Source: Rhodospirillaceae bacterium
Lineage (GTDB): Bacteria > Pseudomonadota > Alphaproteobacteria > MPNO01 > UBA2964
NCBI GenBank assembly: GCA_002709075.1
Contig: PAPV01000004.1
Location: forward strand, 84,367-148,366
Length of the DNA stretch: 64,000 nucleotides
Direction: 5' to 3'
The notes beneath the pieces were generated by a model that worked only from the letters and a program-made list of their open reading frames with translations, was not told where the DNA came from and ran no database searches. A program made the translations under genes and the position numbers. Below are positions 18,744 through 27,567 of this stretch, piece by piece (positions within the stretch are counted from its first letter, which is position 1; each line of letters starts with the position of its first letter).

Positions 18744-19886
18744 CTAACGCGCAAAAAGATGAATGGAGCAGACACCATGATCAAATCCAGAGATTCCGCC
18801 TCCAGTGCAATGCGTCATACCAACCTTCGCGCCCTCTACCTGACGGCTGCCACAATGTCCTCTAAGCTGTCGCACAACCTCAACAATTTGTGCAACGCCA
18901 GTTGCTCCAATCGGGTGGCCTTTGGACAGCAATCCTCCTGACGGATTCACAGGTATTTTTCCACCAACAAATGTCTCTTCTTGATCGATCATGCGTCCTG
19001 CTTCACCTTTGTTACAAAAACCAAGCGCTTCGTAGTATAACAACTCGGCAATAGAAAAAGCATCATGAACCTCTGCTAGATCAATATCTGAGGGGCCTAT
19101 ACCTGATTCTTCATAAAGCTGAGCCGCACCGCGCAGTGTAATTTCGGGCGAAGTCATATCACGAAATCCGGTCATATATTTTCCTGAATTAATTTCTGAA
19201 CCTATGACTCGAATAGGCACACCACCGTAATGTGCCAACTTATCTGCCGCGCAAATCACAACTGCTGCCGCTCCATCTCCAGATGGACAACAATGAAATA
19301 GTCGCAACGGGTCTGCTACAAGCCTTGAACTTTTTACCGCCTCGACTGTAGTTGTCTCACGCATTTGCGCATCTGGATTATACTGTCCGTGCGCCCGCGC
19401 TTTCACTGAGACTTTAGCCAAATGATTTTCAGTAAGCCCATATTCATGCATATAACGTTGAGCTCGCATTGCATAGAGTGCCGGCATCACCAATCCATGG
19501 GCAACCTCAAAATCCTCTTTTTCAAGGGGTAAAGTACCTCCGCCAAACTTAGTAAGTTTTTCTACACCTATTACTAACACCACGTCATAGATCCCCGCTG
19601 CAACGGATATCCACGCTTCACGAAATGCAGTAGATGAGCTTGAACATGCATTTTCAATGTTGACTATCGGCAATCCTGTAATTCCAAGTGTCTTGAGAAT
19701 TCTTTGTCCGGACATCATACCGCCAAGCGCTGTGCCGCAATAAGCTGCCCCAATATCTCTCTTTGGCACATTTGCATCCTCGAGAGCTGCCTTAACCGCA
19801 GGCCAGGCTATTTCCGCGAGCGTTCTCTGAGGATATTTCCCAAATGGAACCATCCCAGCACCAATAATTCCAACCTCACGCATCAA
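18744..19886 (-). CDS. thiolase-family acetyl-CoA acyltransferase (SCP2/lipid-transfer-thiolase type)
   Basis: 380 residues. All three thiolase catalytic elements are visible: nucleophilic Cys81 in NIENACSSSSTAF, His in GLLSKGHPIGATG, and the distal Cys in GMTHCTGGGISG. The form is that of SCP2-type thiolases which pair with a DUF35 (OB-fold/zinc ribbon) protein, as in BbsA-BbsB of toluene degradation and Ltp-ChsH2 in sterol side-chain breakdown. The DUF35 gene is immediately upstream and overlaps by 4 bp. Because the full catalytic triad is kept, thiolytic cleavage is more likely than the aldolase reaction of Ltp2. Substrate unknown. Confidence 0.93.
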   Translation of the reverse strand: MMREVGIIGAGMVPFGKYPQRTLAEIAWPAVKAALEDANVPKRDIGAAYCGTALGGMMSGQRILKTLGITGLPIVNIENACSSSSTAFREAWISVAAGIYDVVLVIGVEKLTKFGGGTLPLEKEDFEVAHGLVMPALYAMRAQRYMHEYGLTENHLAKVSVKARAHGQYNPDAQMRETTTVEAVKSSRLVADPLRLFHCCPSGDGAAAVVICAADKLAHYGGVPIRVIGSEINSGKYMTGFRDMTSPEITLRGAAQLYEESGIGPSDIDLAEVHDAFSIAELLYYEALGFCNKGEAGRMIDQEETFVGGKIPVNPSGGLLSKGHPIGATGVAQIVEVVRQLRGHCGSRQVEGAKVGMTHCTGGGISGFDHGVCSIHLFAR

Positions 19887-20329
19887 TTTTCTCCTGTCAT
19901 ACTTGGAACAAAAGAATAGCTTTCAATTGATTTCCCATCGGGATCGAGTCCCATAGTAACCTTACAAACCGAAACAGGCATATCAAAGGAGAGTATTTCA
20001 GGATCAACATTTACTATATGAGCAAATACCCTCACACCCTCTGGCATATCAACATAACCAGCTATATACGGTGTGATCCAATTTTTTGGAGCGGCATGAA
20101 CAACAGACCAAGAATACAGAGTTCCTTTTTCCGATAATTCGAAAAATTTAATACTTTCTGACATACACTCCGGGCAAACTTCGGTAGGTGGGAAAACGCG
20201 CTGCCCGCAATCTCTGCACTCAGTTGCAACGAGGCGTATTGTTCCATCAGGATTTTCTATCATCGCCTCATCTGCGATACTCAACACTTTTTTCAAATCT
20301 TCAGTAGGGATCACTAATACCTCTCTCAA
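19883..20329 (-). CDS. DUF35 zinc-ribbon/OB-fold protein, thiolase partner
   Basis: 148 residues with an N-terminal rubredoxin-like zinc ribbon (ECRDCGQRVFPPTEVCPEC, two CxxC pairs) followed by an OB fold (GTLYSWSVVHAAP, YIAGYVDMPEGVRVFAHI). DUF35 proteins form a tight complex with SCP2-type thiolases and help bind acyl-CoA. Its stop overlaps the thiolase start by 4 bp, as expected for equimolar production of the complex. The 112-bp gap to the UbiD gene may hold an internal promoter. Confidence 0.92.
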   Translation of the reverse strand: MREVLVIPTEDLKKVLSIADEAMIENPDGTIRLVATECRDCGQRVFPPTEVCPECMSESIKFFELSEKGTLYSWSVVHAAPKNWITPYIAGYVDMPEGVRVFAHIVNVDPEILSFDMPVSVCKVTMGLDPDGKSIESYSFVPSMTGEN

Positions 20330-20441
20330 CTTTTTATTTTTTGCGTTTTTAAAAGAATTGTTGCTTCCAAATCTGCACCTTGGATTCTATAAATTATTCG
20401 GTCACCTTCAAAAATCCTACTTGTTTTGCACGCAGTGTTCC

Positions 20442-21971
20442 TTAATCCCATTCTTCCACCCAATCACCAAAACCATATCCAAACCAAGGGGTCTGAGGCC
20501 GCAGCGGGGGCAAACAAAGATCATGCCACAGTTTTTTCGCTTTCACCATATACTCTTTTTTAGGTAAAGCTAAAGGTGACATATTCCCTTTGAGTGTAGC
20601 GTCGATGAGGATCGATGCGTCCTCGCCTCCTCCTCTCTCAAGAGCGGGCCCATGGCCTCTATCTCGGTGCAACAATTTATGGGTATCAAGAGCGGGATTT
20701 GATCGGCAAGAAAGCGCCCAAAGGACTGCATCTATATTTTCTGGATCAATATCATCATTAACAGCAATAACGTATTTTCCTACCGCGGAATCAACAGCAG
20801 AGGCGCCATACATTGCTCTCCAAATTTCAGTTGACGGTATCTCCCGTTTAAAAACAAGAAAAACAACACGCCGAATATTAGTTAACGGCTCATGCATAGA
20901 AACTGCCTTAAGGCCTTTAATTCCAAGTCTATCTTGCAAATGATTTAAATATTTTGGTTCCATTGCAACACGCTTAATGACACTTGACTCAGATGGAGTA
21001 ACTTGACTGATTATGGAGCTCATAATTGCATTATGACGGTGGGTTATTGCCGTAACATTGATGATGAAATTATATTCTTCTAAATTAATATGACCGTGGC
21101 TTTCTCCAAATGGTCCTTCTGGTTCCATCAAATTGATATCAACTAATCCCTCTATGACGAACTCTGCGTCAGCCGGAACCATTAGGTTAGACATAATAGC
21201 TTTTTTAACCCTAATTGGTGCTCCAACCAATGCACCTGCTACAGCTATCTCATCAGTTTCAGCCTTTATTTTTTGTGGGCTTACATAAGAAATTGCTGGC
21301 GGGCACCCAATAACCATGGCAATTGGCATAGGCTGTCCTAGTCTACGGTATTTTAGCCAGTGATGGTGCGCGCCCTGACGAAGGTTGGAAAAGAGCTTAA
21401 GACCAATTCGATCTGATCCCTTCAGGGCTCCACGATAAGTTCCAATATTCTGTATACCGGAGTCAGGATCGACCGTTATACAGCTAGTGGAAGTTAAGTA
21501 GGGGGCAGAGTCAAAACCAGGGGTCGAAATGGGTACTGGCAGAGAGTCTAGACCTCTAAACTCCCCCAATATATCACTGCCAGTTAACACGATTTCATCA
21601 CAAGGGGCTTCATCCACTCTCACAGGGGCAATAGGATTTTCTAATGCATGTTTCCAATGACTACCTATGGACTCAATAGGAACGCCCATACCAGTGCTAT
21701 AAATCTTTTTTGACGCTGCGAGCACCCCCACAGCCAAGGGGAAGTCGTACGATCTTCCGTTCGAGTCAGCCACATTTGTAAATAGGAATGCTTTGCGTTC
21801 TGTTTCTGGAATTCCCCCACGAAACTGCCAACGCACTAGTGGCATTAACTCGGTATCCTTATTTACAGAGTGATCTATGCGAATTAAAAGTCCTGCTTCA
21901 TCCAGGACAGACAAATGATCATGCAAATCTGGATAACCCTTGCCATTAAATTCATTTATGTGATTTATCAT
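20442..21971 (-). CDS. UbiD-family prenylated-FMN decarboxylase
   Basis: 509 residues, standard for UbiD-like (de)carboxylases. Recognisable parts are the LTSTSCITVDPDSGIQNIGT block (substrate/Mn-prFMN region), PMAIVIGCPPAISYVS, VDINLMEPEGPFGESHGHI containing the catalytic Glu residues, and a late VLWALSCRSNPA. The enzyme needs prenyl-FMN made by UbiX, which is not in the window. It is the first gene of the operon with DUF35, thiolase, molybdenum hydroxylase, CoA-transferase and hydratase. A role in decarboxylating an aromatic or unsaturated acid in that pathway is likely; ubiquinone biosynthesis is less likely given the context. Confidence 0.9.
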   Translation of the reverse strand: MINHINEFNGKGYPDLHDHLSVLDEAGLLIRIDHSVNKDTELMPLVRWQFRGGIPETERKAFLFTNVADSNGRSYDFPLAVGVLAASKKIYSTGMGVPIESIGSHWKHALENPIAPVRVDEAPCDEIVLTGSDILGEFRGLDSLPVPISTPGFDSAPYLTSTSCITVDPDSGIQNIGTYRGALKGSDRIGLKLFSNLRQGAHHHWLKYRRLGQPMPIAMVIGCPPAISYVSPQKIKAETDEIAVAGALVGAPIRVKKAIMSNLMVPADAEFVIEGLVDINLMEPEGPFGESHGHINLEEYNFIINVTAITHRHNAIMSSIISQVTPSESSVIKRVAMEPKYLNHLQDRLGIKGLKAVSMHEPLTNIRRVVFLVFKREIPSTEIWRAMYGASAVDSAVGKYVIAVNDDIDPENIDAVLWALSCRSNPALDTHKLLHRDRGHGPALERGGGEDASILIDATLKGNMSPLALPKKEYMVKAKKLWHDLCLPPLRPQTPWFGYGFGDWVEEWD

Positions 21972-22102
21972 TTATGCACTTAAACATACTCTAAAGCTAT
22001 TCTCAATAATGCTTTGTACCGAATTCATGTGCATTTATTGACATAACTTTTGTTAGTACTTGTCAAATGAATACTTTTTTTTATAGCCTTTGGAAAACAA
22101 TC

Positions 22103-23221
22103 ATGAGCAAAGACACAACTATACCACCACTTTTCACACCTTTTTCCTTGCGTGAAATAACATTCAAAAATCGGATAATGATGTCGCCTATGTGCATGTA
22201 TTCTGCAAAAGATCTAGACGGGACGCCCAATGAATTCCATATCGCTCATTTAGGGGCCCGTGCACTAGGGGGCGCTGGTCTTATATGTACCGAGATGACG
22301 CAAATATCTCCAAACGGCCGCATTTCGCTTGGAGATGCGGGGATATGGGACGACAAGCACATAGAACCATGGAAGCGCGTTGTTGATTTTGTTCACCAAA
22401 ACTCTGAGGCTAAAATTGCGCTACAACTGGGGCATGCCGGCCGGAAAGGTTGTAATCCTCTTAGCTGGGAAAGAACTAATCCCCTGCCAAATCATCTCCA
22501 TTGGGAAATGCTTGCACCCAGCGCTATACCCTTCGGCCCAGACACCAATGCTCCGCGAGAAATGAACGAAGCCGATATGGCTTCAATAAAAGATGCATTT
22601 GTTTCTGCAGCCAAACGTGCTGACAAAGCCGGTTTTGACATGATAGAGCTACATTGTGGGCATGGATATCTGTTGTCTTCATTTATATCACCGCTTTCAA
22701 ATCATCGCGATGATATTTATGGTGGTTCAATTGAGAATCGCATGAAATTTCCCTTGGAGATCTATCAAGCAGTGCGCACCATTTGGCCAGAAAAAAAACC
22801 AATATCGGCCCGTATCTCTGCGGTAGACTGGGTAAAGGGGGGAAATGAAATTAAGGATGCAATAACCATTGCTGCAATGTTTAATGATGTCGGATTAGAT
22901 ATACTTGACGTATCTTCAGGCAATGTTACTCATGAAAAACGACCCCCATTGACAGGTCTTTTTCAAACGCCACTGTCTGAAACCATAAGAAATAATATTG
23001 ATATTCCGACAATTACAGTTGGTAACATTACCACTGGAAAGCAAGCTAACGAAATCATTTCAGAAAGTTGCGCCGATATTTGTGCAATAGGAAAAGGACA
23101 TCTGTATGATCCATTTTGGTCTCATCATGCCGCAAGAGAATTGGGCTATACTGAGCCCTGGCCAAAACAATATTTAGCAGCAAATAATTTCAGAGAAAAT
23201 AATGACAGGATGACCCAATGA
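22103..23221 (+). CDS. NADH:flavin oxidoreductase, Old Yellow Enzyme family (YqjM/XenA class)
   Basis: 372 residues from the ATG at 22103 (MSKDTTIPPLF, the usual family start, with GGA 11 bp upstream); an ATG at 22067 would add 12 residues. It is a full FMN TIM barrel. The YqjM-type motif SPMCMYSA carries the regulatory Cys and substrate-binding Tyr. HCGHGYLLSSFISPLSN supplies the paired active-site His residues, followed by the conserved RxDxYGGS. Reaction: reduction of activated C=C bonds in enones or nitro compounds. It is divergent from the UbiD operon and may share regulation through the short intergenic region. Confidence 0.93.
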   Translation: MSKDTTIPPLFTPFSLREITFKNRIMMSPMCMYSAKDLDGTPNEFHIAHLGARALGGAGLICTEMTQISPNGRISLGDAGIWDDKHIEPWKRVVDFVHQNSEAKIALQLGHAGRKGCNPLSWERTNPLPNHLHWEMLAPSAIPFGPDTNAPREMNEADMASIKDAFVSAAKRADKAGFDMIELHCGHGYLLSSFISPLSNHRDDIYGGSIENRMKFPLEIYQAVRTIWPEKKPISARISAVDWVKGGNEIKDAITIAAMFNDVGLDILDVSSGNVTHEKRPPLTGLFQTPLSETIRNNIDIPTITVGNITTGKQANEIISESCADICAIGKGHLYDPFWSHHAARELGYTEPWPKQYLAANNFRENNDRMTQ

Positions 23222-23279
23222 AAAAACCCAGTAAAGTGTTTTGCGAATACCAACCAGGTGAATTCAAAAATCGATTTGT

Positions 23280-24167
23280 TTATCTCTTCGATACTTGAAC
23301 CAAGTCCGCCTCTCTCCGCCATATATATAACCCGCAAGACACAACGACAGCTATACCTACCAAGGTCCAATTATTTGGGAATTGATTAAAAATTACATGA
23401 CCGAGAATTGCCGCAAAAATTACTTGGGAATAAAGAAACGGCGAAACAACTGAAGCAGGAGCAATTTCTAAACCACGAATCAACAAATAATGACCAATTC
23501 CATACGAACCACCAAGTGCCACCATATACAGCCAACCAAGCAAATCAGGCATGGTCCAAAAGAATGGAACGGCCAAAGATGTTACCCCAACTCCAATTGC
23601 AGATGTCCAGAATAAACTAGTATTAGCGTGATCAGTTTTAGATGCTATCCTGGTTAGAACTTGGTACAATGCATAACAAAATGCAGAGCCCAAGGGTAAA
23701 AAAACTTGCCAGATAACAGTATCCGTTCCCGGGCGAATTATGAACATTACGCCTCCAAAACCAACTACTATGGCCAACCAACGACGGAATTCAACAGTTT
23801 CTCCTAACAAGGGTATCGAAAATGCAGTTACCAAAAGAGGGGCAACAAAGACAATTGCTATTGCGTCAGCAAGTGGCAGAAATTTTAAGGCGAAAAAGAA
23901 GCATGCTGTGGCAATAAGCATCAAAAATGATCTTCCTACGTGCAACAAAGGGCGCGTCGATCTAGCCTGCGCCAAAATATTGCCGCTAGAAAGAAACAAA
24001 CACGTAAAGACGAAGTGAAAAAAATATCTCGCCCAGACAATTTGGGTGGTGCCATAAGCTTCGTGCAGTAACTTTACCAACGCTTCACCCACAACAAAAA
24101 ATGCCAATCCTGCGACAAACAAAACTATTCCTTTGCGACTATTTTGCTTTCGCTCTATTTGATCCAT
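23280..24167 (-). CDS. DMT/EamA-family transporter
   Basis: 295 residues, ten predicted helices in two EamA repeats (FVAGLAFFVVGEALVKLL at the start, WTLVGIAVVVSCGLYIW at the end) with the central PLLVTAFSIPLLGE and PSVVSPFLYSQVIFA-type conserved loops. It is an inner-membrane exporter or importer of unknown substrate, related to but clearly different from the two DMT proteins at the left edge. It stands alone, converging with the Old Yellow Enzyme gene. Confidence 0.9.
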   Translation of the reverse strand: MDQIERKQNSRKGIVLFVAGLAFFVVGEALVKLLHEAYGTTQIVWARYFFHFVFTCLFLSSGNILAQARSTRPLLHVGRSFLMLIATACFFFALKFLPLADAIAIVFVAPLLVTAFSIPLLGETVEFRRWLAIVVGFGGVMFIIRPGTDTVIWQVFLPLGSAFCYALYQVLTRIASKTDHANTSLFWTSAIGVGVTSLAVPFFWTMPDLLGWLYMVALGGSYGIGHYLLIRGLEIAPASVVSPFLYSQVIFAAILGHVIFNQFPNNWTLVGIAVVVSCGLYIWRREADLVQVSKR

Positions 24168-24456
24168 ACACTTTCCTTGAGAGTTTTAACTCGATGACAT
24201 GTTGCTGGTTATAGCGAACACTTTAAATTTTCCACCTTTTTTACGGAGGCATTTGTATTGTACTTTTGCATTAAACTATTGGGAAATCATCTTTCTGGCA
24301 CAAAACCAGGCTCTAAATATGATACCCTTGCGGTTTATTACTATAAAGTTAAAGCTTTTTTCACTTAATCGTACAGTACCTATTGCCATAAGATACGTGT
24401 TCCATCAATTTTGCCAGAATACTTTGAGAGTTTTTGATTGAACTCTCAGCGCCGCT

Positions 24457-24645
24457 TTAACCACAACGATTGCAACGAATTTGTTTAAAAATTTGATCTA
24501 AGTTTCCATCTGTTTGCGCAAAATCTAAGAGACATCGCATAGTCTTTGATAGATCTGGGAGGTTATATTGGCCCTGCACATTTTCGAGAAAATCTCTGGA
24601 GTCGCTGTTGATCTCAAATTCTATTTTTATTTTTTCGGCAGACAT
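24457..24645 (-). CDS. small conserved-looking protein with C-terminal CxxC, function unknown
   Basis: 62 residues and acidic. A strong Shine-Dalgarno AAGGAG (24652-24657) lies 6 bp before the ATG, so the frame is very likely translated. The body, with DLSKTMRCLLDFAQTDGN, reads as short helices resembling a ribbon-helix-helix or small regulator. The protein ends CNRCG, a possible metal or redox motif at the extreme C-terminus. I do not recognise a family. Neighbours are a DMT transporter and a gene-poor region. Confidence 0.6.
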   Translation of the reverse strand: MSAEKIKIEFEINSDSRDFLENVQGQYNLPDLSKTMRCLLDFAQTDGNLDQIFKQIRCNRCG

Positions 24646-25273
24646 AACTCTCTCCTTGTTACTTATTTAATTCATGTTTCCTAGCTATTCTTTAACTTTT
24701 TAATACTTTGTACTTGCTACGATCAAATTATCACATCCATGGAATTAACAAAAAACCCCAAAAATATTTAAACCGTTGGATTAAATAACCGAATTATACT
24801 TACATGCTTTTTGCCGAGTCCTCTATTCAAAAAATCAAAACACACTAAATATGCTCCACTATAAAATTCATGACCTTCAATATTGATTTCATTGAATGAT
24901 AGGCTACTTGGAGTAACTATTTAAAAGATTTTGTTTTTTTTCGATGCAAAAATTTTAATCGATTCCAATAATATACAATAAAGGAACTGGGGTCGATACA
25001 TCCTTTGGAGGGCTTTATTAACATCACCAAGCATAAAACGAGGACGATAATGTGAAATATAATTATGAAGTTTTCCATCGATCATAGACTCGAAGTTTAT
25101 CGCGACTTGACTTAAGAGGTAGGGCGAAAATTAAAAAACTCCAAGCTGTTTATTTGTAATATCAAAAATATTTTTCCCCCAACAAATTTATTATTTCAAA
25201 TTAATTGCCACAGATTTTTGTTCAAGTGAAGCAAGCACATTTACTCTGGGTCCTTAAAAACTAATGTCTCAAG
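24646..25273. other. gene-poor AT-rich region with one coding-like scrap
   Basis: 628 bp. Apart from the ribosome binding site of the 62-residue gene at its left end and the small minus-strand open frame at 24921-25085 (listed separately), I see no supported gene, RNA or repeat. Confidence 0.5.
24921..25085 (-). pseudogene. possible gene remnant or short ORF
   Basis: A 54-codon open frame starting MIDGKLHNYISHYRPRFMLG and ending in a lysine-rich tail. The composition (aromatic and basic residues, no low-complexity) looks like real protein. The frame stays open for about 14 more codons upstream without a good start or ribosome binding site. It may be the C-terminus of a decayed gene. Family not recognised. 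Confidence 0.25.
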
Positions 25274-26218
25274 TTAATTTTTTTTCGATTTTTCAAAGAA
25301 CCTTATCACGGTATCAACAACCATATTAAGGTATTTTCTATTCTTTCCTTTTCCCGCTTCCTTCGTGAAACATCTCTTTTTTATGAGATCCCGCGAAGCT
25401 ACGGTACCATCTGCAAAAACCATAGTGCCATCTGTTTTTTTTATGACCGGATTATATCTACATCCATTCACAGCAACACCATTTACAAGTTCCCCATTTG
25501 AGCTGAAGAAGTGATTTGCTCCTTTTATGGTAACAAACTGCAAACTTCCTCCTGAAGCCTCTATAAGTGAGCCCAAGAATTTGCATGGTTCTATATAATA
25601 ATGGCTCTCAGCCCCTTTGATAATCATAATTGGAAAATGTACTTTAATTGGCTCTGATATTATGTTGCAACCTGGTTCTGCAGCTGCAATTGCACGCCAC
25701 TGATTTGACTTGTAGTCTACTCTACCATCAAGAGATTTTAAAACTTGACGCGCTCCATAACTAAAACCAGTGTAAAAAATGTTATCCGCATCGAATCGTT
25801 CATCCTTTTCCAATAATTCTTTTAAATCAATCGCATATTGAAAAGCGTTTGGAAAACGACTTTTCTGTGAAGGTCTCAATGCAGTTTTAAAAAACGCATC
25901 AATTGCAATCACAGCAAAGCCGCGTTTTGTTCCCTCGCTAATAACACGTGACGAATATTCATCCGTCTTACCCCCAGTATCCAAGAAATTTATGCCATCC
26001 CTGGTGCTACCATGCTGAGTAATAATAACAGGATATTTATCTTTATTTTGTTTTGGGATTGCCACCAACGCGATAACTGGCTTAGAAAAACCACGGCTAT
26101 CACTTTCAAAATTTATTACTTCGATTATGTAGTTAGAATTTCCGTTTGAAGAAGCCAAACATAAAATTACAAAACTAGTAAAAAATAAAAAAATTAACTT
26201 ACACAAAATTAAATACAT
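25274..26218 (-). CDS. secreted alpha/beta hydrolase (dienelactone hydrolase/esterase-like)
   Basis: 314 residues. The first 23 are a hydrophobic signal peptide, so a periplasmic or secreted protein is expected. The hydrolase fold shows an oxyanion strand (PVIITQHGSTRDG), the nucleophile elbow GFSYGA with Ser153, a probable acid at E203 in KGAESHYY, and the catalytic His235 in KGANHFF. The C-terminal part has a basic CR/CF region with two Cys that could form a disulfide. Substrate unknown; a small ester or polyester oligomer is possible. It stands alone next to the mobile element, with AT-rich codon use like its surroundings. Confidence 0.75.
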   Translation of the reverse strand: MYLILCKLIFLFFTSFVILCLASSNGNSNYIIEVINFESDSRGFSKPVIALVAIPKQNKDKYPVIITQHGSTRDGINFLDTGGKTDEYSSRVISEGTKRGFAVIAIDAFFKTALRPSQKSRFPNAFQYAIDLKELLEKDERFDADNIFYTGFSYGARQVLKSLDGRVDYKSNQWRAIAAAEPGCNIISEPIKVHFPIMIIKGAESHYYIEPCKFLGSLIEASGGSLQFVTIKGANHFFSSNGELVNGVAVNGCRYNPVIKKTDGTMVFADGTVASRDLIKKRCFTKEAGKGKNRKYLNMVVDTVIRFFEKSKKN

Positions 26219-26666
26219 TTAAATTCGAGGGGCAAACATTAATTTCTTGCTAACTGTAATTAATTATATCCACTTTTATGATAAAGCGAGTAAAAAGTGT
26301 AGATAGAAACTAAATTTACACGAAAAGTAATTGCTTCGATTTTAAAAGGCCTATGAATTAAAGTTATTTTGTTGATTGGAATCTGCACATTCATGGGCTA
26401 AAGAATTCAATTAAAATCTGAGACATACCTAAGCATTTGTTCTCTCTAGGACTTCCACTCCCTTTTGAGACAATTCGCATAATCCACTAGCCTTTAGATA
26501 TAAGCAGCCCTTTGAGTTCATAGCGAACTCTTAGGAACTATACTGAGTGCATACAGAGCAAACAACAAAATGGCTTGGCACTCTAACCTTCACACAAATT
26601 TAGCTTTAGTCTGCATTATATTTAAATTTTGGTTTGCCCTTAACAATTTTTTTTGGAAGAGAAAAA
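26219..26666. other. intergenic region left of the integrative element
   Basis: 448 bp without a supported gene. One short perfect inverted repeat GAGTTC-N5-GAACTC is at 26514-26530. It leads directly into the 3' half tRNA at 26667, which marks the element boundary. Confidence 0.45.
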
Positions 26667-26712
26667 TGGTGCCGCTAATCTGACTTGAACAGATGACCCC
26701 ATCATTACGAAT
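26667..26712 (-). pseudogene. 3' half of a split tRNA-Thr (attachment-site end)
   Basis: Read on the minus strand, this runs from the anticodon loop TTCGTAA through a perfect T-arm (ATCTG, loop TTCAAGT, CAGAT) to an acceptor strand TAGCGGC-A-CCA. The D-arm and 5' acceptor strand are missing or degenerate on the element side. It is best explained as the displaced 3' half of a tRNA-Thr(CGU) gene. Pairing with the 5' half at 29010-29048 is imperfect (three acceptor and two anticodon-stem mismatches), as expected if both halves have drifted. Confidence 0.6.
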
Positions 26713-26768
26713 AGTCTACTCCACCAAATAAACATTTTAAAACAGTGACTTATAAAAGCCTAAATGCC

Positions 26769-26787
26769 CACGTAAATTATACGTAAA
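26769..26787. repeat. left arm-type repeat of the integrative element
   Basis: CACGTAAATTATACGTAAA: two ACGTAAA units spaced exactly 11 bp, about one helical turn. The same 19-bp element occurs with two changes at 28923-28941, near the other end and in the same direction. Both lie 56-68 bp inside the core sites, so they look like integrase or excisionase arm-binding sites. Confidence 0.55.
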
Positions 26788-26809
26788 ATAATTTTTGGGG
26801 AAAATTAAT

Positions 26810-26827
26810 GTTTGTACGAGTACAAAC
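26810..26827. promoter_or_regulatory. perfect palindrome upstream of the resolvase, candidate operator
   Basis: GTTTGTACGAGTACAAAC, 8-bp arms with a 2-bp spacer, lying 150 bp before the resolvase start and 23 bp inside the left arm repeat. Such symmetry is typical of a repressor operator or recombination site. A second, bulged hairpin (arms GAAAATA at 26872 and TATTTTC ending at 26901) lies between it and the gene. No partner regulator gene is in the element. Confidence 0.45.
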
Positions 26828-26976
26828 ATAACGTCAAATCACCTAAATCGAAGCGTTATCTCAGGGTTACTGAAAATAAGTGACGAAAACTCGTTATTTT
26901 CCCTAGTCACAGACATCCGATTGAGCCAATATTCCAGGGTAAAATCTGGGATAAGTGTCTGAAAGGATTGGGAAAA

Positions 26977-27552
26977 ATGAAGGTAGCTGTCTATGTACGA
27001 GTATCTACAAATCATCAAAGTGATGAGGCTCAGTACGAGGAATTAGAGCAACTTTGTCAGCGTTCTGATTGGGAAATTGTCTCGGTTTATAGGGAGACGA
27101 TTAGTGGAACCAAAGGAACGAATGAAAGGGAACAGCTTAAAAGAATGCTCCGTGACGCTCGGCTTCGTAGGTTTGAGAAGGTTGTAGTATGGAGCGTGGA
27201 TAGGCTCGGGCGTTCTATGAAGCACCTCGTTACCGTGTTGGCTGAGCTAAAAGATATCGGTGTAAATGTTTTTAGTTTCAAACAAGGAATAGATACCCAG
27301 ACGCCGATGGGCGCTATGCTGTTCCAGTTTGTGGGGATATTCGCCGAGTTTGAGAATGAGATGAGGAAGGAACGTCAGGCTATTGGTATAGAAAAGGCTA
27401 AATCCAAAGGTGTCTACAAAGGTGGTAAACCCACCCCATCAGCCAAGTTAGACGAAATAAAAAGATTACGCTCTGAGGGTGTTTCTATCTCTAAGATTTG
27501 TAAGGCTGTTAGTGTCTCACCTCACACAGTCTACAAGGCTTTATCAGTCTAA
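26977..27552 (+). CDS. serine recombinase/resolvase (small, Tn3/Hin type)
   Basis: 191 residues from the ATG at 26977 (AGGA 9 bp upstream; the TTG at 26968 is less likely). The resolvase fold is clear: MKVAVYVRVST with catalytic Ser10, the WSVDRLGRS motif with active-site Arg residues, and the FAEFENEMRKERQ long helix. The C-terminus, from about 140, is a basic linker and helix-turn-helix (SISKICKAVSVSPHTVYKA). At about 190 residues it is a small resolvase/invertase, not a large integrase, so it may resolve or invert DNA. It sits alone on the plus strand inside the element and looks intact. Confidence 0.92.
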   Translation: MKVAVYVRVSTNHQSDEAQYEELEQLCQRSDWEIVSVYRETISGTKGTNEREQLKRMLRDARLRRFEKVVVWSVDRLGRSMKHLVTVLAELKDIGVNVFSFKQGIDTQTPMGAMLFQFVGIFAEFENEMRKERQAIGIEKAKSKGVYKGGKPTPSAKLDEIKRLRSEGVSISKICKAVSVSPHTVYKALSV

Positions 27553-27567
27553 ACATTAGAAAAAGAG

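Noticed and set aside
26810..26827. LexA/SOS box
   Set aside because: The palindrome does not contain the alphaproteobacterial GTTC-N7-GTTC spacing, so SOS control is not supported.
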